Shown piece by piece: positions 12,118 through 21,060 of a stretch of 36,909 nt of DNA. The notes beneath the pieces are model-generated. The model was not told where the DNA came from, made no database searches, and worked only from the letters and a program-made list of their open reading frames with translations. The stretch spans positions 4,448 through 41,356 of the forward strand of contig BDDC01000466.1 in the NCBI GenBank assembly GCA_001662425.1. Reading direction: 5' to 3'. Origin of the DNA: Chlamydomonas sphaeroides (Eukaryota; Chlorophyta; Chlorophyceae; Chlamydomonadales; Chlamydomonadaceae). Positions within the stretch are counted from its first letter, which is position 1; each line of letters opens with the position of its first letter. Made by a program: the position numbers and the translations under genes.

Positions 12118-14479
12118 ATACATCATATCATGTCTCCGGCACGCACACGCACCTGCTGCGCTGCGGTGCCCTTGACAATGGCCACATTGTGGCCGGTGGA
12201 GATGGGCTGCGGTGGAAGGGGCCCAGGGGGCAGGGGTGCAGGGGCCAGGTATGGGTCGATGGCAGCTAACGGTGTTTGGCAATGCACGTCATCATCATGC
12301 ACGGCGACCAACCGGCCAGCTACAATGGCAGCGGGAAGGGCTGCGGAGAGGCAGAGGAGGCCTCGCTCTCTGTGACAGCCATAACAGCCACTGTGCTGGG
12401 GTATATGCATGTTGCGCTGCAGCGCGGTGGCAACGCACTGTGTGCTCAAGCGTCAAGTAGAACAGAAAATGTGTGTGTTGCGCACCTGCCCCAGCGGCGT
12501 GATGAAGAAGCCAAAGACGTCGTTGAAGGCGGTGTTGACCCACTCGGTGTACTCGTCGCTGCGGGGAGTAGTTGGTTTGCGGGGGGCCGGCAGCAGAGAG
12601 CGTTTTAATGAACACATAGGGTTGAAAACACAGGGTAAAATAAACTAACACAAAGGGTTTCCAACTCACATTGTCTATCTGGCACAAACGTGCGCACCAG
12701 CAGGGCAATCGACCACGTACGACCACTATAGTGTGCACACTACTACAACATTCATGTTGGTCGTGGTCGTGCACCCACCTGCCAAACACATACTTGAACA
12801 CCAGGAAGCCGCTCTTCTTGGGCGTCACTAGGAACTCGAGCGCCGTGGCATCGTATGTCACATACTGCAGAGGAGGGCGGGACGTGAGGTGGGGCGAGGG
12901 GCGTCACGTCAGCGAGCTGCTTGCGCACCGGTGAAGGGAATGGGCGTGTCGCCGGGGCCCCTAAGCGGCGCGCTGCATGCGGCGGGCCCTCGCGCCAGCC
13001 CCGTTCTCTACGGCGGCGGGGGCCATCAGTGCGTCGTTTTCACCCCTCGCTGCCCCACCGCAGCTACCCACCTAGCGCGAAGCAGGGGTGGGCGTGCGGA
13101 AGGGGTGGGGAGGGAGAAGTGGGGTGCATACGCACGGCGCGGCTCTTCCCTTGAGGGGGACCGAGCACAGCGCGAGCGCGGCGTGCTCCCTTCAGTTGCC
13201 TTGGGTATGCGGGCGTCGACGTCCCCATCCGCCGTCACATGTGATTCGGTGTCCAGTGCTTCATCTCGTCTTGTTTGACTATGATTGGTCGGCCTGCCTC
13301 CCTCCTAAAGAAACTGGTTCACACCTACCGGTATGCTCAAGTAAACAATATATGTATGATTTGGAAGCATCGGCAGCCCCAACCAATTAATTGCAATCGT
13401 ACGCCATCCTCGGGGCGATGTAACATGTACTCATGAAGCCCTGGCACGGCGGCGCGGTCTTGCCTTGGGTATGAGGGCGTTGAGGTTGGCGTCGCCCGCG
13501 CCGCCCACCAGCAGCGTGTAGTAGTCGAGCGTGTTGGCTGTGCAGGAGGCGGCGGAGGCGTCACCCGAAGACAGCACCAGCGCGCCTGTGTGGGGGGGCG
13601 GGTGGGTGGGAAGGGGCCGGAGGTGTCAGGTCCCGGTGTAGGGCGGGGCCGGGGAGAGTCCAAAGACGCCACCTGAACAACCTTGCGCCAAACACAACCG
13701 GCCCCAGCAGCAGCGCGAACGGCCCAGTGCCGCGCCAGGGCTAGCTGCAGAGAACACCGTTTTCCGCAAGCGGACAGCGCGGTCGGGAAGGGGCGGTCGG
13801 TTCGCCGTGCCCCTGGCAACAGCTGGACCACAACTGGTCTACAGTCACACCCAGGGGAGTCTACCCTGGTCACACCATGTCACACTTTGCCCTCGCGTTG
13901 CGGTTTGCCATCAGCACCCTCCCTTGCGGCCCCGCCCAAGCTCCGAGTATACATCATCCGACGGGGGCCCCATCTGGCCTCGCCCTCATCGGCGGGGCGC
14001 GCAGCCGCGGCTCGCCTTTCGGGAACTGGCTGGTCAGTGCATGGCCGGCGCCGAAGCCGCCCGCGGTGATGAAGCCCCACTGCTGCTTGCCGAGCACGCA
14101 TGTGCCCTTGGAGAAGGTGGCGTTGGACACCTCGAGGTCTGGGTTGGCGCCGATGATAAACTGCGGAGCAGGGAGGAGAGGTAGCGAGGACGTCACAGGG
14201 GAAAGGGAAAAGAAAATTGCGACACGCTGGCATCACCGCCAGTACGCTGGCGCGACTTACCGAGGCCGCAGCTGCCGCTGTTGGGCAGCCTGTGAACACG
14301 CCGCAGTCGCCACCGCCCACGAGCAGACGGCGCGTCAGGGCCGACCGCCGCGGCGCATGCCCGGAGCGCCCACTGAGAGGGTCGGTGATAACGTCAAAAT
14401 CGACGGCTGAGTGGACTGACGAGTATGTGCATGAGATGACCACCGCGGCCAGCAGCCGCGAAGGCACGTTTCGGCGCAT
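5630..14479 (-). CDS. Secreted choice-of-anchor L / PKD(REJ)-like protein with proline-rich tail
   Basis: Predicted extracellular-matrix or wall protein, 859 residues. Twenty-three exons (minus): 14479-14261, 14160-14016, 13585-13464, 12864-12779, 12558-12486, 12206-12153, 11800-11711, 11477-11436, 11247-11191, 10776-10618, 10434-10336, 10097-10006, 9637-9463, 9280-9174, 8971-8797, 8540-8463, 8200-8129, 7752-7693, 7430-7173, 6925-6791, 6549-6454, 6204-6091, 5701-5630; phases all agree. The ATG at 14479 is chosen over an in-frame upstream one because it opens a signal peptide (MRRNVPSRLLAAVVIS, cleavage near VHSA). Residues ~74-310 match choice-of-anchor L proteins: GALVLSSGD, YDATALEF, FKYVFGSDEY, FNDVFGFF, VSINN, YHFKLAIADAGD, DSWV. 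Residues ~315-720 hold three PKD/REJ-like modules (ends TDDSDVSDDDF, LWDDGDGMVSDSETF, FINDEDFDDDAW). A PPPP linker lies near 430-450, and residues ~722-859 are PPSP/PPKP, presumably hydroxylated and glycosylated. Four introns are GC-AG. The exact 3' end is less certain. Confidence 0.85.
12049..12117. repeat. (CAT)23 microsatellite in an AT-rich intron
   Basis: Twenty-three perfect CAT units lie near the donor end of the intron 11801-12152 of the choice-of-anchor L gene. The adjoining 11960-12045 is unusually AT-rich for this window and contains a small palindrome (CATATCATGATATG). The apparent poly-His and poly-Met frames are products of the repeat. Confidence 0.95.
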
Positions 14480-15047
14480 TCTGCTTCCGGTGTTAGCGTG
14501 GCATTGGCTCGCTGTATCAGAAGAGTGTGTTATGTCAGCTGCGGAGTATTGTATGGCGCAGCTGCGGCGAGGTAGCGCAATTTGACCGAGCACTTTTGTC
14601 ACTGGTGATCAATTCCGACACCCTGTCCGACTTTGAGAGTGTGTCGTGTAGGCCTGGTCAAGCTCTGTTTGAGTGCCATAACGTTGCAGAGCGTTTGCAT
14701 GTAACCTAAGTGTGTCGGTCTGGAACACGAAAGTTTCCAAGCTACGCAGAGACAGACGCAATGCCCATTTCGATATCGCCGCAAGATGAAACGGCTTGTT
14801 ACATTAAATTCGGCCAGTGTGGCGCTCCGGTGCAGCTGTCGCGTGTCGGCAAGTTGACGAGCAACCGCCGCGGCTGCCGGCAAACCTAGTTATAGACCGC
14901 CCCAGCTCTGGAACTGTCAGGTGCAATCCGCCGCGCACCAGAAACGGCAACATTGGCTGATGAAACCGTGTCGGCGCCGATGTCAGCATCCCATTGACCA
15001 ACGCGACCACAGCACAGCTGCAGGGCCACGCGCAGAGCGCAGCACCG
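14480..15047 (-). other. Short intergenic gap: upstream 3' UTR plus promoter of the choice-of-anchor L gene
   Basis: Only 568 bases separate the stop of the low-complexity gene (15048) from the ATG at 14479. The right part should be the 3' UTR ending just past TGTAA at 14803-14799. The remaining ~320 bases must carry the promoter and 5' UTR of the choice-of-anchor L gene. I see no clear TATA box. Confidence 0.5.
14799..14803 (-). promoter_or_regulatory. TGTAA poly(A) signal of the RPATAxPS-repeat gene
   Basis: TTACA on the plus strand, so TGTAA in the gene's sense, about 245 nt past the TAG at 15048-15050. TGTAA is the usual volvocine poly(A) signal, and the distance is reasonable for a short 3' UTR. 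Confidence 0.65.
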
Positions 15048-18000
15048 CTACGACGAGTCGCCCGACCCTCTAGATGCCCGACCCTCGCTGTCATCATCCC
15101 TCTCCACGTCCCCGCCCAATCCTGCCTCGTGCCCCGGGCCCCTGCGCGGCCGCACCGAGCCCAGCCCCTGCACCGCGCGCCGCGGGTCCCGGTCGACAGC
15201 CACCGGGCTGTACGGCGCCTCGCCCTCGAGCTCCCGCGCCAGCGACAGGAACGCCCCGCCTCCGGCACCGCCGGCCCGCGCCTCGCTCCCCCGAACCCCG
15301 CTCGCGTCGCCTGACGGCCCCGGCTGCGGCACGGGCGCCGCCGCCGCTGCCGCCGCCGCAGCCGCGGGCGTGAGCCAGCTGCCGACCACGACCCGGAACG
15401 GGTCGCCCGCCTCCAGCTCGCCCTCCATCTCGTCTGCCATGCCGGGGTGCCATTCGTACTCGTACGGCATGAAGCCCTGCGACTTCGGCGCTGGCGGCGA
15501 CTGCGGCTGCTGCGGCTGGAGCGCCACCTGGCGCTGGCCGTCGCGCTGGCGCTGCCGCGGCTGCTGCCAGTCAGGCGCGCCCCTGGCTCTGGCCAGCTGC
15601 TCCTCCAGGCCCCAGGATGGCAGCTCCGTCAGGCCGGGGCCGGGGCCGGGGCGGTCGTGGTGCGGCGGCAGCTCGGGCTGCGGCGGCGACGCCTCCTCGG
15701 CCTGGCCGCCGGGCTGCATGGGCTGCGGCGAAGGCAGGTCACCGGACGTGGGCGGCGGCATCTGCGGACCGCAAGAAGCACCACGAGCAGCAGGACGTGG
15801 GAGGAGCGGCCATAGCGCCGCTTGGCCGTGGGGAGGAAGCGCCGGACGACTCGGTTGCGCACATGGGGGGCGACGTGTCCGGCGCGGCCCTCCCATCCCT
15901 GCAACCGCACCTGGGCGCCAGGAACGCGCGTGCGCCCAGCCAAGCCGTGTACGGCAGGCTCCCATGCCCGTGTCCCGCTCCTGGCCCTGCCCGGCCCTCG
16001 ACCGCACCTGGGCGTCCGGCACAAAGCCATCGCTGCCGAACGTGGCCGCGCTGCGGCCGCTGGCCGAGAAGCCGCCACCGCCGCCGGCATCGCGCACCCG
16101 CGCGCCGCCGTCGCCGTCGCCGCTGGCGCCGCCGTCGCTGTAGAGGCCCGCTAGCGGCGCCATGCTGGCGTCGTAGCCCCCGCCCTCCTCCTCGTCGGAG
16201 GGCCCAGCCTCCTCATCGTCGTCATCGGGGCCAAAGCGGGCCATGCGTGCGGCCTGCTTCTCCTCGTCTCCCTCGCCATCCTGCTCGTAGAACAGCGGCT
16301 CCTCACCCGCAGCGCCGTCGTAGTCCTCCTCCTCGCCCTCGCCCAGGGCGCCATCGCTCATGTCGCCGAACCCCTCGCCTAGCTCCTGCTCCCCGCCCTC
16401 GTCGCCATACTCCACCGGGCCCTGCTCCTCCCCTTCCTCCAGCCCTCTGCTGCCGTCGCCGTCGTCGTCGGGCCCCGACGGCCCCTCGCCGCCGCCCGCG
16501 TCCAGCCAGGTCGCTGCCGCCGGCCAGCTCAGACCCTCGCGCTCCTCCTCCTCCTCCTCCTCCACACCCGAGCCGAACGAGGTCCGCATCGCCCAGCCCG
16601 GGCCCGGCTCGGCTGCTGCTACGCCGCCTTGGCCGGCCGCTGGATGCTGCTGCGGCGCGGTGTAGCGCTCCCACGCGGCGGCGGTAGCGCCCTCGTCGCC
16701 GCCCTCGCTCCCGCCCTCCGCACCGCTCTCGCTGCCGCGCCCGCTGCTGCTCTCGCTGCCCGGTAGCTGCGGCTGGCCCTGCGGGGGCGCCTGGAATGGT
16801 GGCGGCCCCGCCTGCGCGGAAGGCCGGGACGACGACGACGACAACGCTGGCGGTGGCGGCGAAGGCTGGGCTGGCTGCTGCTGCCAGGCCTCCGGCTGGC
16901 CCGCTGGCTGCGGCGGCGGTGCCGCGGGCCGCAGCGGCGGCGGCGACAGCACCAGCCGCGGCGCTACGGGGCTGCGGCTGGGTGAGGAGCCCGGGGAGCC
17001 GGCGTGCAGGCCCGAGGTCGAGGGCCCGGCGGCGCCGGGGCTGGGTGGCTGCGACGGCGAGGGCGCGGAGCCGACAGCGGTGAGCCACGCACGTCGCTCG
17101 TCGGAGGAGGGCGCGGTGGTGGGGCGGGAGATGCCCTCGCCGCCTGGTGGCGGCAGCGGCAGCGCAAGGGGGGTTGCGGTCAGGGCGGGCACCGGTACGG
17201 TCGCAGGGTGGCCGTCGGCTACCGACGCCTCGGCACCATGGGTGGTGCACCGTGCTGCTGCCCCTGCAACCCAGGTGGGCGACCCGCAACCTTGTGGCGC
17301 TGCGCCGCCATGTGGACCTCCACGCGGGGTCGGGGCTACGAGCGACGGTGACAGGGAGCACTGCGAGCCTGGCATACCTAGGATGCCCCTATCTGAGAGC
17401 TCTGAGAACACGCAACGCCTGGCCACACACCTGTCTGGAACTGCGCCGCCATGTGAACCACCAGGTCGGGCGCCGGCAGCTCGGAGCAGCCGGGGCCGCG
17501 GCCGCCTGCTGCCTGCAGCACGCTGGGCGCCGCGGTGGCGGGCCGCGCGCCGCCCTCGTCGCCTGCGGCAGCGGCGGGAGCGGGGCGGGCATGTTGCCGA
17601 GGCTCTGCCGCAGACCAACCTCGCGCCCCCGCCATACTGCATGCCGCACCGCCCTGCTGCACTCGCAACCCAGTCACCAGCTCCGCCCATCCGAGCACTG
17701 CAGAAGGATCTGCTCGAGTGTCCCCGCCCCCGCCCTCGTCTCCCTGCTCCCCCCGCACCCGTGTACAGCGCCACGTGCTCGAGCACCTCCCGCGGCACCG
17801 GCGCCTCCCGCCCGCCGCCGCCCTGCCGCAGCACGCTGGGCGAGGCGGTGGCGGGCCGGCCGTCGCCCTCGCCGCCGCCCGTGTACTGCGCTATGTAGGC
17901 AGCCACCTCGGGCGGCACGGGCGGCCCCTGGTCGGGCTGGCCGGGCCGCAGCGCCGAGGGCGCGGCGGTGGCGGGCCGCGCCAGGCCCTCGTCGCCCGCG

Positions 18001-20636
18001 TACCGGGCCATGCGCTCGAGGACCTGGAGTAATGGGGGCGGGGAGGAGCAAGGATGGGGGCGGGAAGGAGCGAGGATGGGGGCGGGGAGGGATGGGGGGG
18101 AGGCGGATGTTGCGGCAGGTGGCACGCAGCATGCGTGCATGGGAGGAAGGGGACGCGCTGCCTGTGCGCTTGTGAGTGCTGGCCCAGGAGCTCGACGGTT
18201 GGGTTCGTGCGAGGGCCCATGAGCCCCGTTCCCGCACACCTCGGCGGGAACCGCGGGGCCGTCGGGCCGCCGCCGCTGCTGCTGCTGCTGCTGCTGCTGT
18301 GGCGGCGGCGCGAGTGGGTGCGGCTGCGGCGGCGCTGGGCCCGGGGCTGCGTGCGCGGCTTGCGCCGCAGGGCCGCCGGCGGCGCCAGGGCCGGCCAAGG
18401 CTAGGAAGCTCGCCGTGGTGTGCTCCGACGGCCAGGCGGCGCCGCCGCCCTCGGCACCGCCGGCACCGGGGCCGGGGCCGACGGCGCCGCTGGATGTTGA
18501 GGAGGGCGTGACGGAGGCCGAGGCGGGCACCTCGACGGCTAGCACGCCATGCGCGTGTAGGTAATGATGGCCGGCGCCGCTGGCTTCGTCGTCCCCGCTG
18601 CCGTCTGCGTCCTCGCTGGCGCCACCCGGGCTGGTGCTCGCGCCGTAGTGCCCCACGCTGCCGCCGTCCTCCTCCTCCTCGTCGTCCTCGGGCTCGTCTC
18701 CAAGGCCCTCCTCGCCCTCGTCGTAGTCTCCGTAGCCAAACGTAAAAGTGGATGCGGAGCCGACGGTGGCGCGCCCCGGGTCCTGCTCCCCCATGCCGTC
18801 CTCGTCTTCCTCCTCCTCGCCCTCACCCTCCTCCAGGCCCTCCCCCTCGCCGCCCTGCTCATCGCCTTCGTCCTCCCGCCACCGCTCCTGGTGCTCCTCC
18901 CTGCCGGCGTCTTCGGCCCGTGGCCCCGACCTGGCGCTGGCGTGCTGCGCCGCGGCGTCCGCCGCCAGGTGCCCTGCAGCCTCGGCAGCGCTGGTGGCCA
19001 GGGCGGGGTCGGCTCGCAGCGATACATCCACCGGCATGGCCCGGTCCAGGAAGTCGGAGGTCTCCGGACTCAGCGGGAAGAATGGTGTCGTGGTGATGTA
19101 GAAGTCTCCTGAGCGCTGCGGCACCAGCACGGCGAGGCCCGAGCCGCCAGGGCTGACGGGGCTGACGGGACGTAGGGGCGGCGGCGGCTGGGTGGGGTAG
19201 GAGGCTGTGGGCGGCTGGCGGGCCGCGGGCTGCAGCGGCGGTTGGGGGGCAGAGAGCTGCGGCACGCTGGGGGCAGCGGCTGTGTTGCGGGGCGATGTGC
19301 TAGTGGCGGCGGCTGCAGGCAGCACGCGCGGCGCCTCGGCAGCCGGCCACGGCTGCTGCTGGTGCTGCGGCTGCCGGTAGGCAGGAGGCTGCTGCTGAGG
19401 GTGAGGCTGCTGCCTGCAGGGAGGCGACGGCTGCTGCTGCTGCGCATGGGACTGCTGCTGGGGCCCCTGCTGCGGCTGCTGCGGCTGCTGACCCTGTTGC
19501 GACGGCGGCTGATGGCGCGACGGCTGCGGCGGCTGCGGAGGTTGCAGGCGCAGCGCCTTGGGCGGCGGCGCGTGCAGGTGCGCGGCCTGGGACCGCGGGG
19601 CGGGCTGCTGCCCCTCACGCCTCCCCTGCTGCCCCCCGCTGCCTCCGCCACCGCCGCCCGCAGCCCCGGGCTCTTCTGGCGCCTCCTCCTGGCCGGCCGC
19701 GGAGTGGCTGCTGCCATCCGACGACGCCCACGGATCAAACAGCTCGCCCTCATCCACCAGAGACACGGACCCGCTCCAGAGCCCGCTGCTGGCGCCGCCC
19801 GCAGCGCCGGGGCCATCCGCAGCGCCGCCCGGGCCGGGGCCCAGGGGCGCGGCCGCGCCGGCGGCGGCAGCGCGCAGCGCTGCCACCCGAGGCATGGGGC
19901 CCTGGTCCCACGGCGGCAGGCCGTAGCTCTGGCCCACCGCGGGCTCCTGTCTGGCGCTAGTGCCCGGGTCGTAGGCGTTGCTGGCGGCGTAGCTGGGGGC
20001 GGAGCCCCAGTGAGAGCCGGAGCCGGCGTTTGGGGGTGGTTGCAGGGGCTGTGTGGCCGCGGTGGGTGTGCTTCCGGGCTGGCTTGGCGCTGGCGCTGGC
20101 GCTGGCGCTGGTGCTGGCGCTGGCGCTGGTGCTGGCGCTGGCGCTGGTGCTGGCGCTGGCGCTGGCGCTGGCGCTGGCGCTGGCGTGCTGCGCCATAAGG
20201 CTTGGGGCGGCGGCGCTGCTGAGCCGGGACGGAGCTGCTGTTGTGGATGGGGCGGCGGAGGCGGCAGCTGCGGTGACTGGCTGGGCGGTGCCCGGCAATT
20301 CGGAGCCTCACCATGCGCTGCCACGGGCGCAGACGCCGCGCTCGGATGCGCTGGCGGCAGCGTCTGGTGCTGCGGTCCTGGCTGTGGCCTGGTACCACCG
20401 AACCTGGACGGCTCGTGCTCAGGCCGCCCGTGAGCGCGCTCGCGGTCCGCACCGGTGTTACTGTCGACGGCCCGGCCAAGCAACCGCGCCGCCGCCGGCT
20501 GCTTGCCAGCGCCACCGCCGCCGCTGCTGCTGGCGCCGCTGACGGCACGCACGGCAGCGCCGCGAGCACGTCTCGGACCTGCAGCAGCGGCGGTGGCGGC
20601 GGTGGCGTCAGACTGGGCTGCGAGGGCGGCTGTGGA
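15048..20636 (-). CDS. Large low-complexity acidic/PQ-rich protein with four RPATAxPS repeats
   Basis: Function not recognised. Supported exons (minus): 20636 (or 20612)-18240, 18023-17759, 17562-17431, 17143-16008, 15761-15048, about 1,550 residues with consistent phases. In order: (PA)n tract; S/T/G linker (LVDEGELFDPWASSDG); P/Q-rich part with poly-Q; a more structured stretch, GDFYITTTPFFPLSPETSDF; a long Glu/Asp/Gly-rich acidic region; a second poly-Q (QQQQQQQQ); four ~40-residue repeats; then another P/S part, acidic blocks (VEEEEEEEREG) and a basic end. No membrane segment or catalytic motif is seen, and the composition suggests a disordered protein. The start is unresolved: the frame is open to about 20711 without an ATG. 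The nearest usable ATG is 20774 (MAVRMSGSAPG), needing one intron with a donor near 20742. A competing frame (19070-20569) was set aside because it lacks the repeat and acidic composition. Confidence 0.75.
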   Translation of the reverse strand, partial: STAALAAQSDATAATAAAAGPRRARGAAVRAVSGASSSGGGGAGKQPAAARLLGRAVDSNTGADRERAHGRPEHEPSRFGGTRPQPGPQHQTLPPAHPSAASAPVAAHGEAPNCRAPPSQSPQLPPPPPHPQQQLRPGSAAPPPQALWRSTPAPAPAPAPAPAPAPAPAPAPAPAPAPAPAPAPSQPGSTPTAATQPLQPPPNAGSGSHWGSAPSYAASNAYDPGTSARQEPAVGQSYGLPPWDQGPMPRVAALRAAAAGAAAPLGPGPGGAADGPGAAGGASSGLWSGSVSLVDEGELFDPWASSDGSSHSAAGQEEAPEEPGAAGGGGGGSGGQQGRREGQQPAPRSQAAHLHAPPPKALRLQPPQPPQPSRHQPPSQQGQQPQQPQQGPQQQSHAQQQQPSPPCRQQPHPQQQPPAYRQPQHQQQPWPAAEAPRVLPAAAATSTSPRNTAAAPSVPQLSAPQPPLQPAARQPPTASYPTQPPPPLRPVSPVSPGGSGLAVLVPQRSGDFYITTTPFFPLSPETSDFLDRAMPVDVSLRADPALATSAAEAAGHLAADAAAQHASARSGPRAEDAGREEHQERWREDEGDEQGGEGEGLEEGEGEEEEDEDGMGEQDPGRATVGSASTFTFGYGDYDEGEEGLGDEPEDDEEEEDGGSVGHYGASTSPGGASEDADGSGDDEASGAGHHYLHAHGVLAVEVPASASVTPSSTSSGAVGPGPGAGGAEGGGAAWPSEHTTASFLALAGPGAAGGPAAQAAHAAPGPAPPQPHPLAPPPQQQQQQQQRRRPDGPAVPAEVCGNGAHGPSHEPNRRAPGPALTSAQAARPLPPMHACCVPPAATSASPPSLPAPILAPSRPHPCSSPPPLLQVLERMARYAGDEGLARPATAAPSALRPGQPDQGPPVPPEVAAYIAQYTGGGEGDGRPATASPSVLRQGGGGREAPVPREVLEHVALYTGAGGAGRRGRGRGHSSRSFCSARMGGAGDWVASAAGRCGMQYGGGARLVCGRASATCPPRSRRCRRRRGRRAARHRGAQRAAGSRRPRPRLLRAAGARPGGSHGGAVPDRCVARRCVFSELSDRGILGMPGSQCSLSPSLVAPTPRGGPHGGAAPQGCGSPTWVAGAAARCTTHGAEASVADGHPATVPVPALTATPLALPLPPPGGEGISRPTTAPSSDERRAWLTAVGSAPSPSQPPSPGAAGPSTSGLHAGSPGSSPSRSPVAPRLVLSPPPLRPAAPPPQPAGQPEAWQQQPAQPSPPPPALSSSSSRPSAQAGPPPFQAPPQGQPQLPGSESSSGRGSESGAEGGSEGGDEGATAAAWERYTAPQQHPAAGQGGVAAAEPGPGWAMRTSFGSGVEEEEEEEREGLSWPAAATWLDAGGGEGPSGPDDDGDGSRGLEEGEEQGPVEYGDEGGEQELGEGFGDMSDGALGEGEEEDYDGAAGEEPLFYEQDGEGDEEKQAARMARFGPDDDDEEAGPSDEEEGGGYDASMAPLAGLYSDGGASGDGDGGARVRDAGGGGGFSASGRSAATFGSDGFVPDAQVRSRAGQGQERDTGMGACRTRLGWAHARSWRPGAVAGMGGPRRTRRPPCAQPSRPALPPHGQAALWPLLPRPAARGASCGPQMPPPTSGDLPSPQPMQPGGQAEEASPPQPELPPHHDRPGPGPGLTELPSWGLEEQLARARGAPDWQQPRQRQRDGQRQVALQPQQPQSPPAPKSQGFMPYEYEWHPGMADEMEGELEAGDPFRVVVGSWLTPAAAAAAAAAAPVPQPGPSGDASGVRGSEARAGGAGGGAFLSLARELEGEAPYSPVAVDRDPRRAVQGLGSVRPRRGPGHEAGLGGDVERDDDSEGRASRGSGDSS
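17060..18251 (-). repeat. Four tandem ~40-residue protein repeats (P-x-P-x-E-V ... G-x-E-G ... RPATAxPS)
   Basis: The units begin VPAEVLERMARYAGDEG, VPPEVAAYIAQYTGGG, VPREVLEHVALYTGDEG and APDLVVHMAAQFQTGGEG. Each then has RPATAAPS, RPATASPS, RPATAAPS or RPTTAPSS. Consensus: P-x-P-x-x-V-x-x-x-(M/I/V)-A-x-(Y/F)-x-(T/A)-G-x-x-E-G-x-x-R-P-(A/T)-T-A-x-P-S. Introns cut three of the units: unit 1 after PAE, and units 3 and 4 at the G before (D/G)EG, so the repeat is seen only after splicing. Confidence 0.75.
20085..20184 (-). repeat. GCTGGC hexamer array with 18-bp higher-order period
   Basis: About 16 hexamers, mostly GCTGGC, with GCTGGT recurring every third unit in the middle of the array. On the minus strand it encodes the Pro-Ala tract of the low-complexity protein. 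The recurring variant indicates growth by duplication of a three-hexamer block. Confidence 0.85.
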
Positions 20637-21060
20637 CTGGGCCGCTTGTGTGTTGGGAGCGAGGTTGAGCAGGTGGGGGAGGCAGCGTGCGATGCAACAG
20701 TCTAGCCGTTACAGCTATGAGATGGAAGATCAAAGGCGCACGCCTGGCGCCGAGCCTGACATACGAACGGCCATAGGCCTACTAGCCACGTGGGGTTACA
20801 TTAAAGAATAAGGCAGAGATCGCTACATAATGACACAAGACAGGAGAAGAAGGCGGGTCTAGCGACATGTTCCTGGTCCAGAACTAGGGTTGCGCGCATA
20901 AGAAAACCGCAAAACACGTGAGGGTCGATGAATAATGGCTATCACATTGACGTAGACATCGTCGTCCAGGGCCTGCGCCGAAGCGACGACACCACCCGAA
21001 TGAAGTAAACGCGAGAAGGCGCTGAAGCGCGCTCACGCCCGCCCATACGCATGCTCATCC
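20637..21060 (-). other. Gap between two tandem minus-strand genes
   Basis: It holds the 3' UTR of the coiled-coil gene (stop 21061-21063), TGTAA signals at 20800-20796 and 20713-20709 in gene sense, and the presumed first exon and promoter of the RPATAxPS-repeat gene. ATG codons at 20774 and 20762 share one frame, which ends at TGA after about 14 codons unless spliced near 20742. Confidence 0.5.
20796..20800 (-). promoter_or_regulatory. TGTAA poly(A) signal of the coiled-coil gene
   Basis: TTACA on the plus strand, TGTAA in gene sense, about 260 nt past the TGA at 21063-21061. A second TGTAA lies at 20713-20709. Either would end the transcript before the next gene's main exon. Confidence 0.65.

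Noticed and set aside
12040..12375. Poly-histidine protein
   Set aside because: It is the (CAT)23 microsatellite read in one frame inside an intron.
19070..20569. 499-codon minus-strand frame overlapping the RPATAxPS-repeat gene
   Set aside because: It is Arg-rich and low in structure, while the alternative frame continues into the acidic region and the repeats and keeps exon phases consistent.
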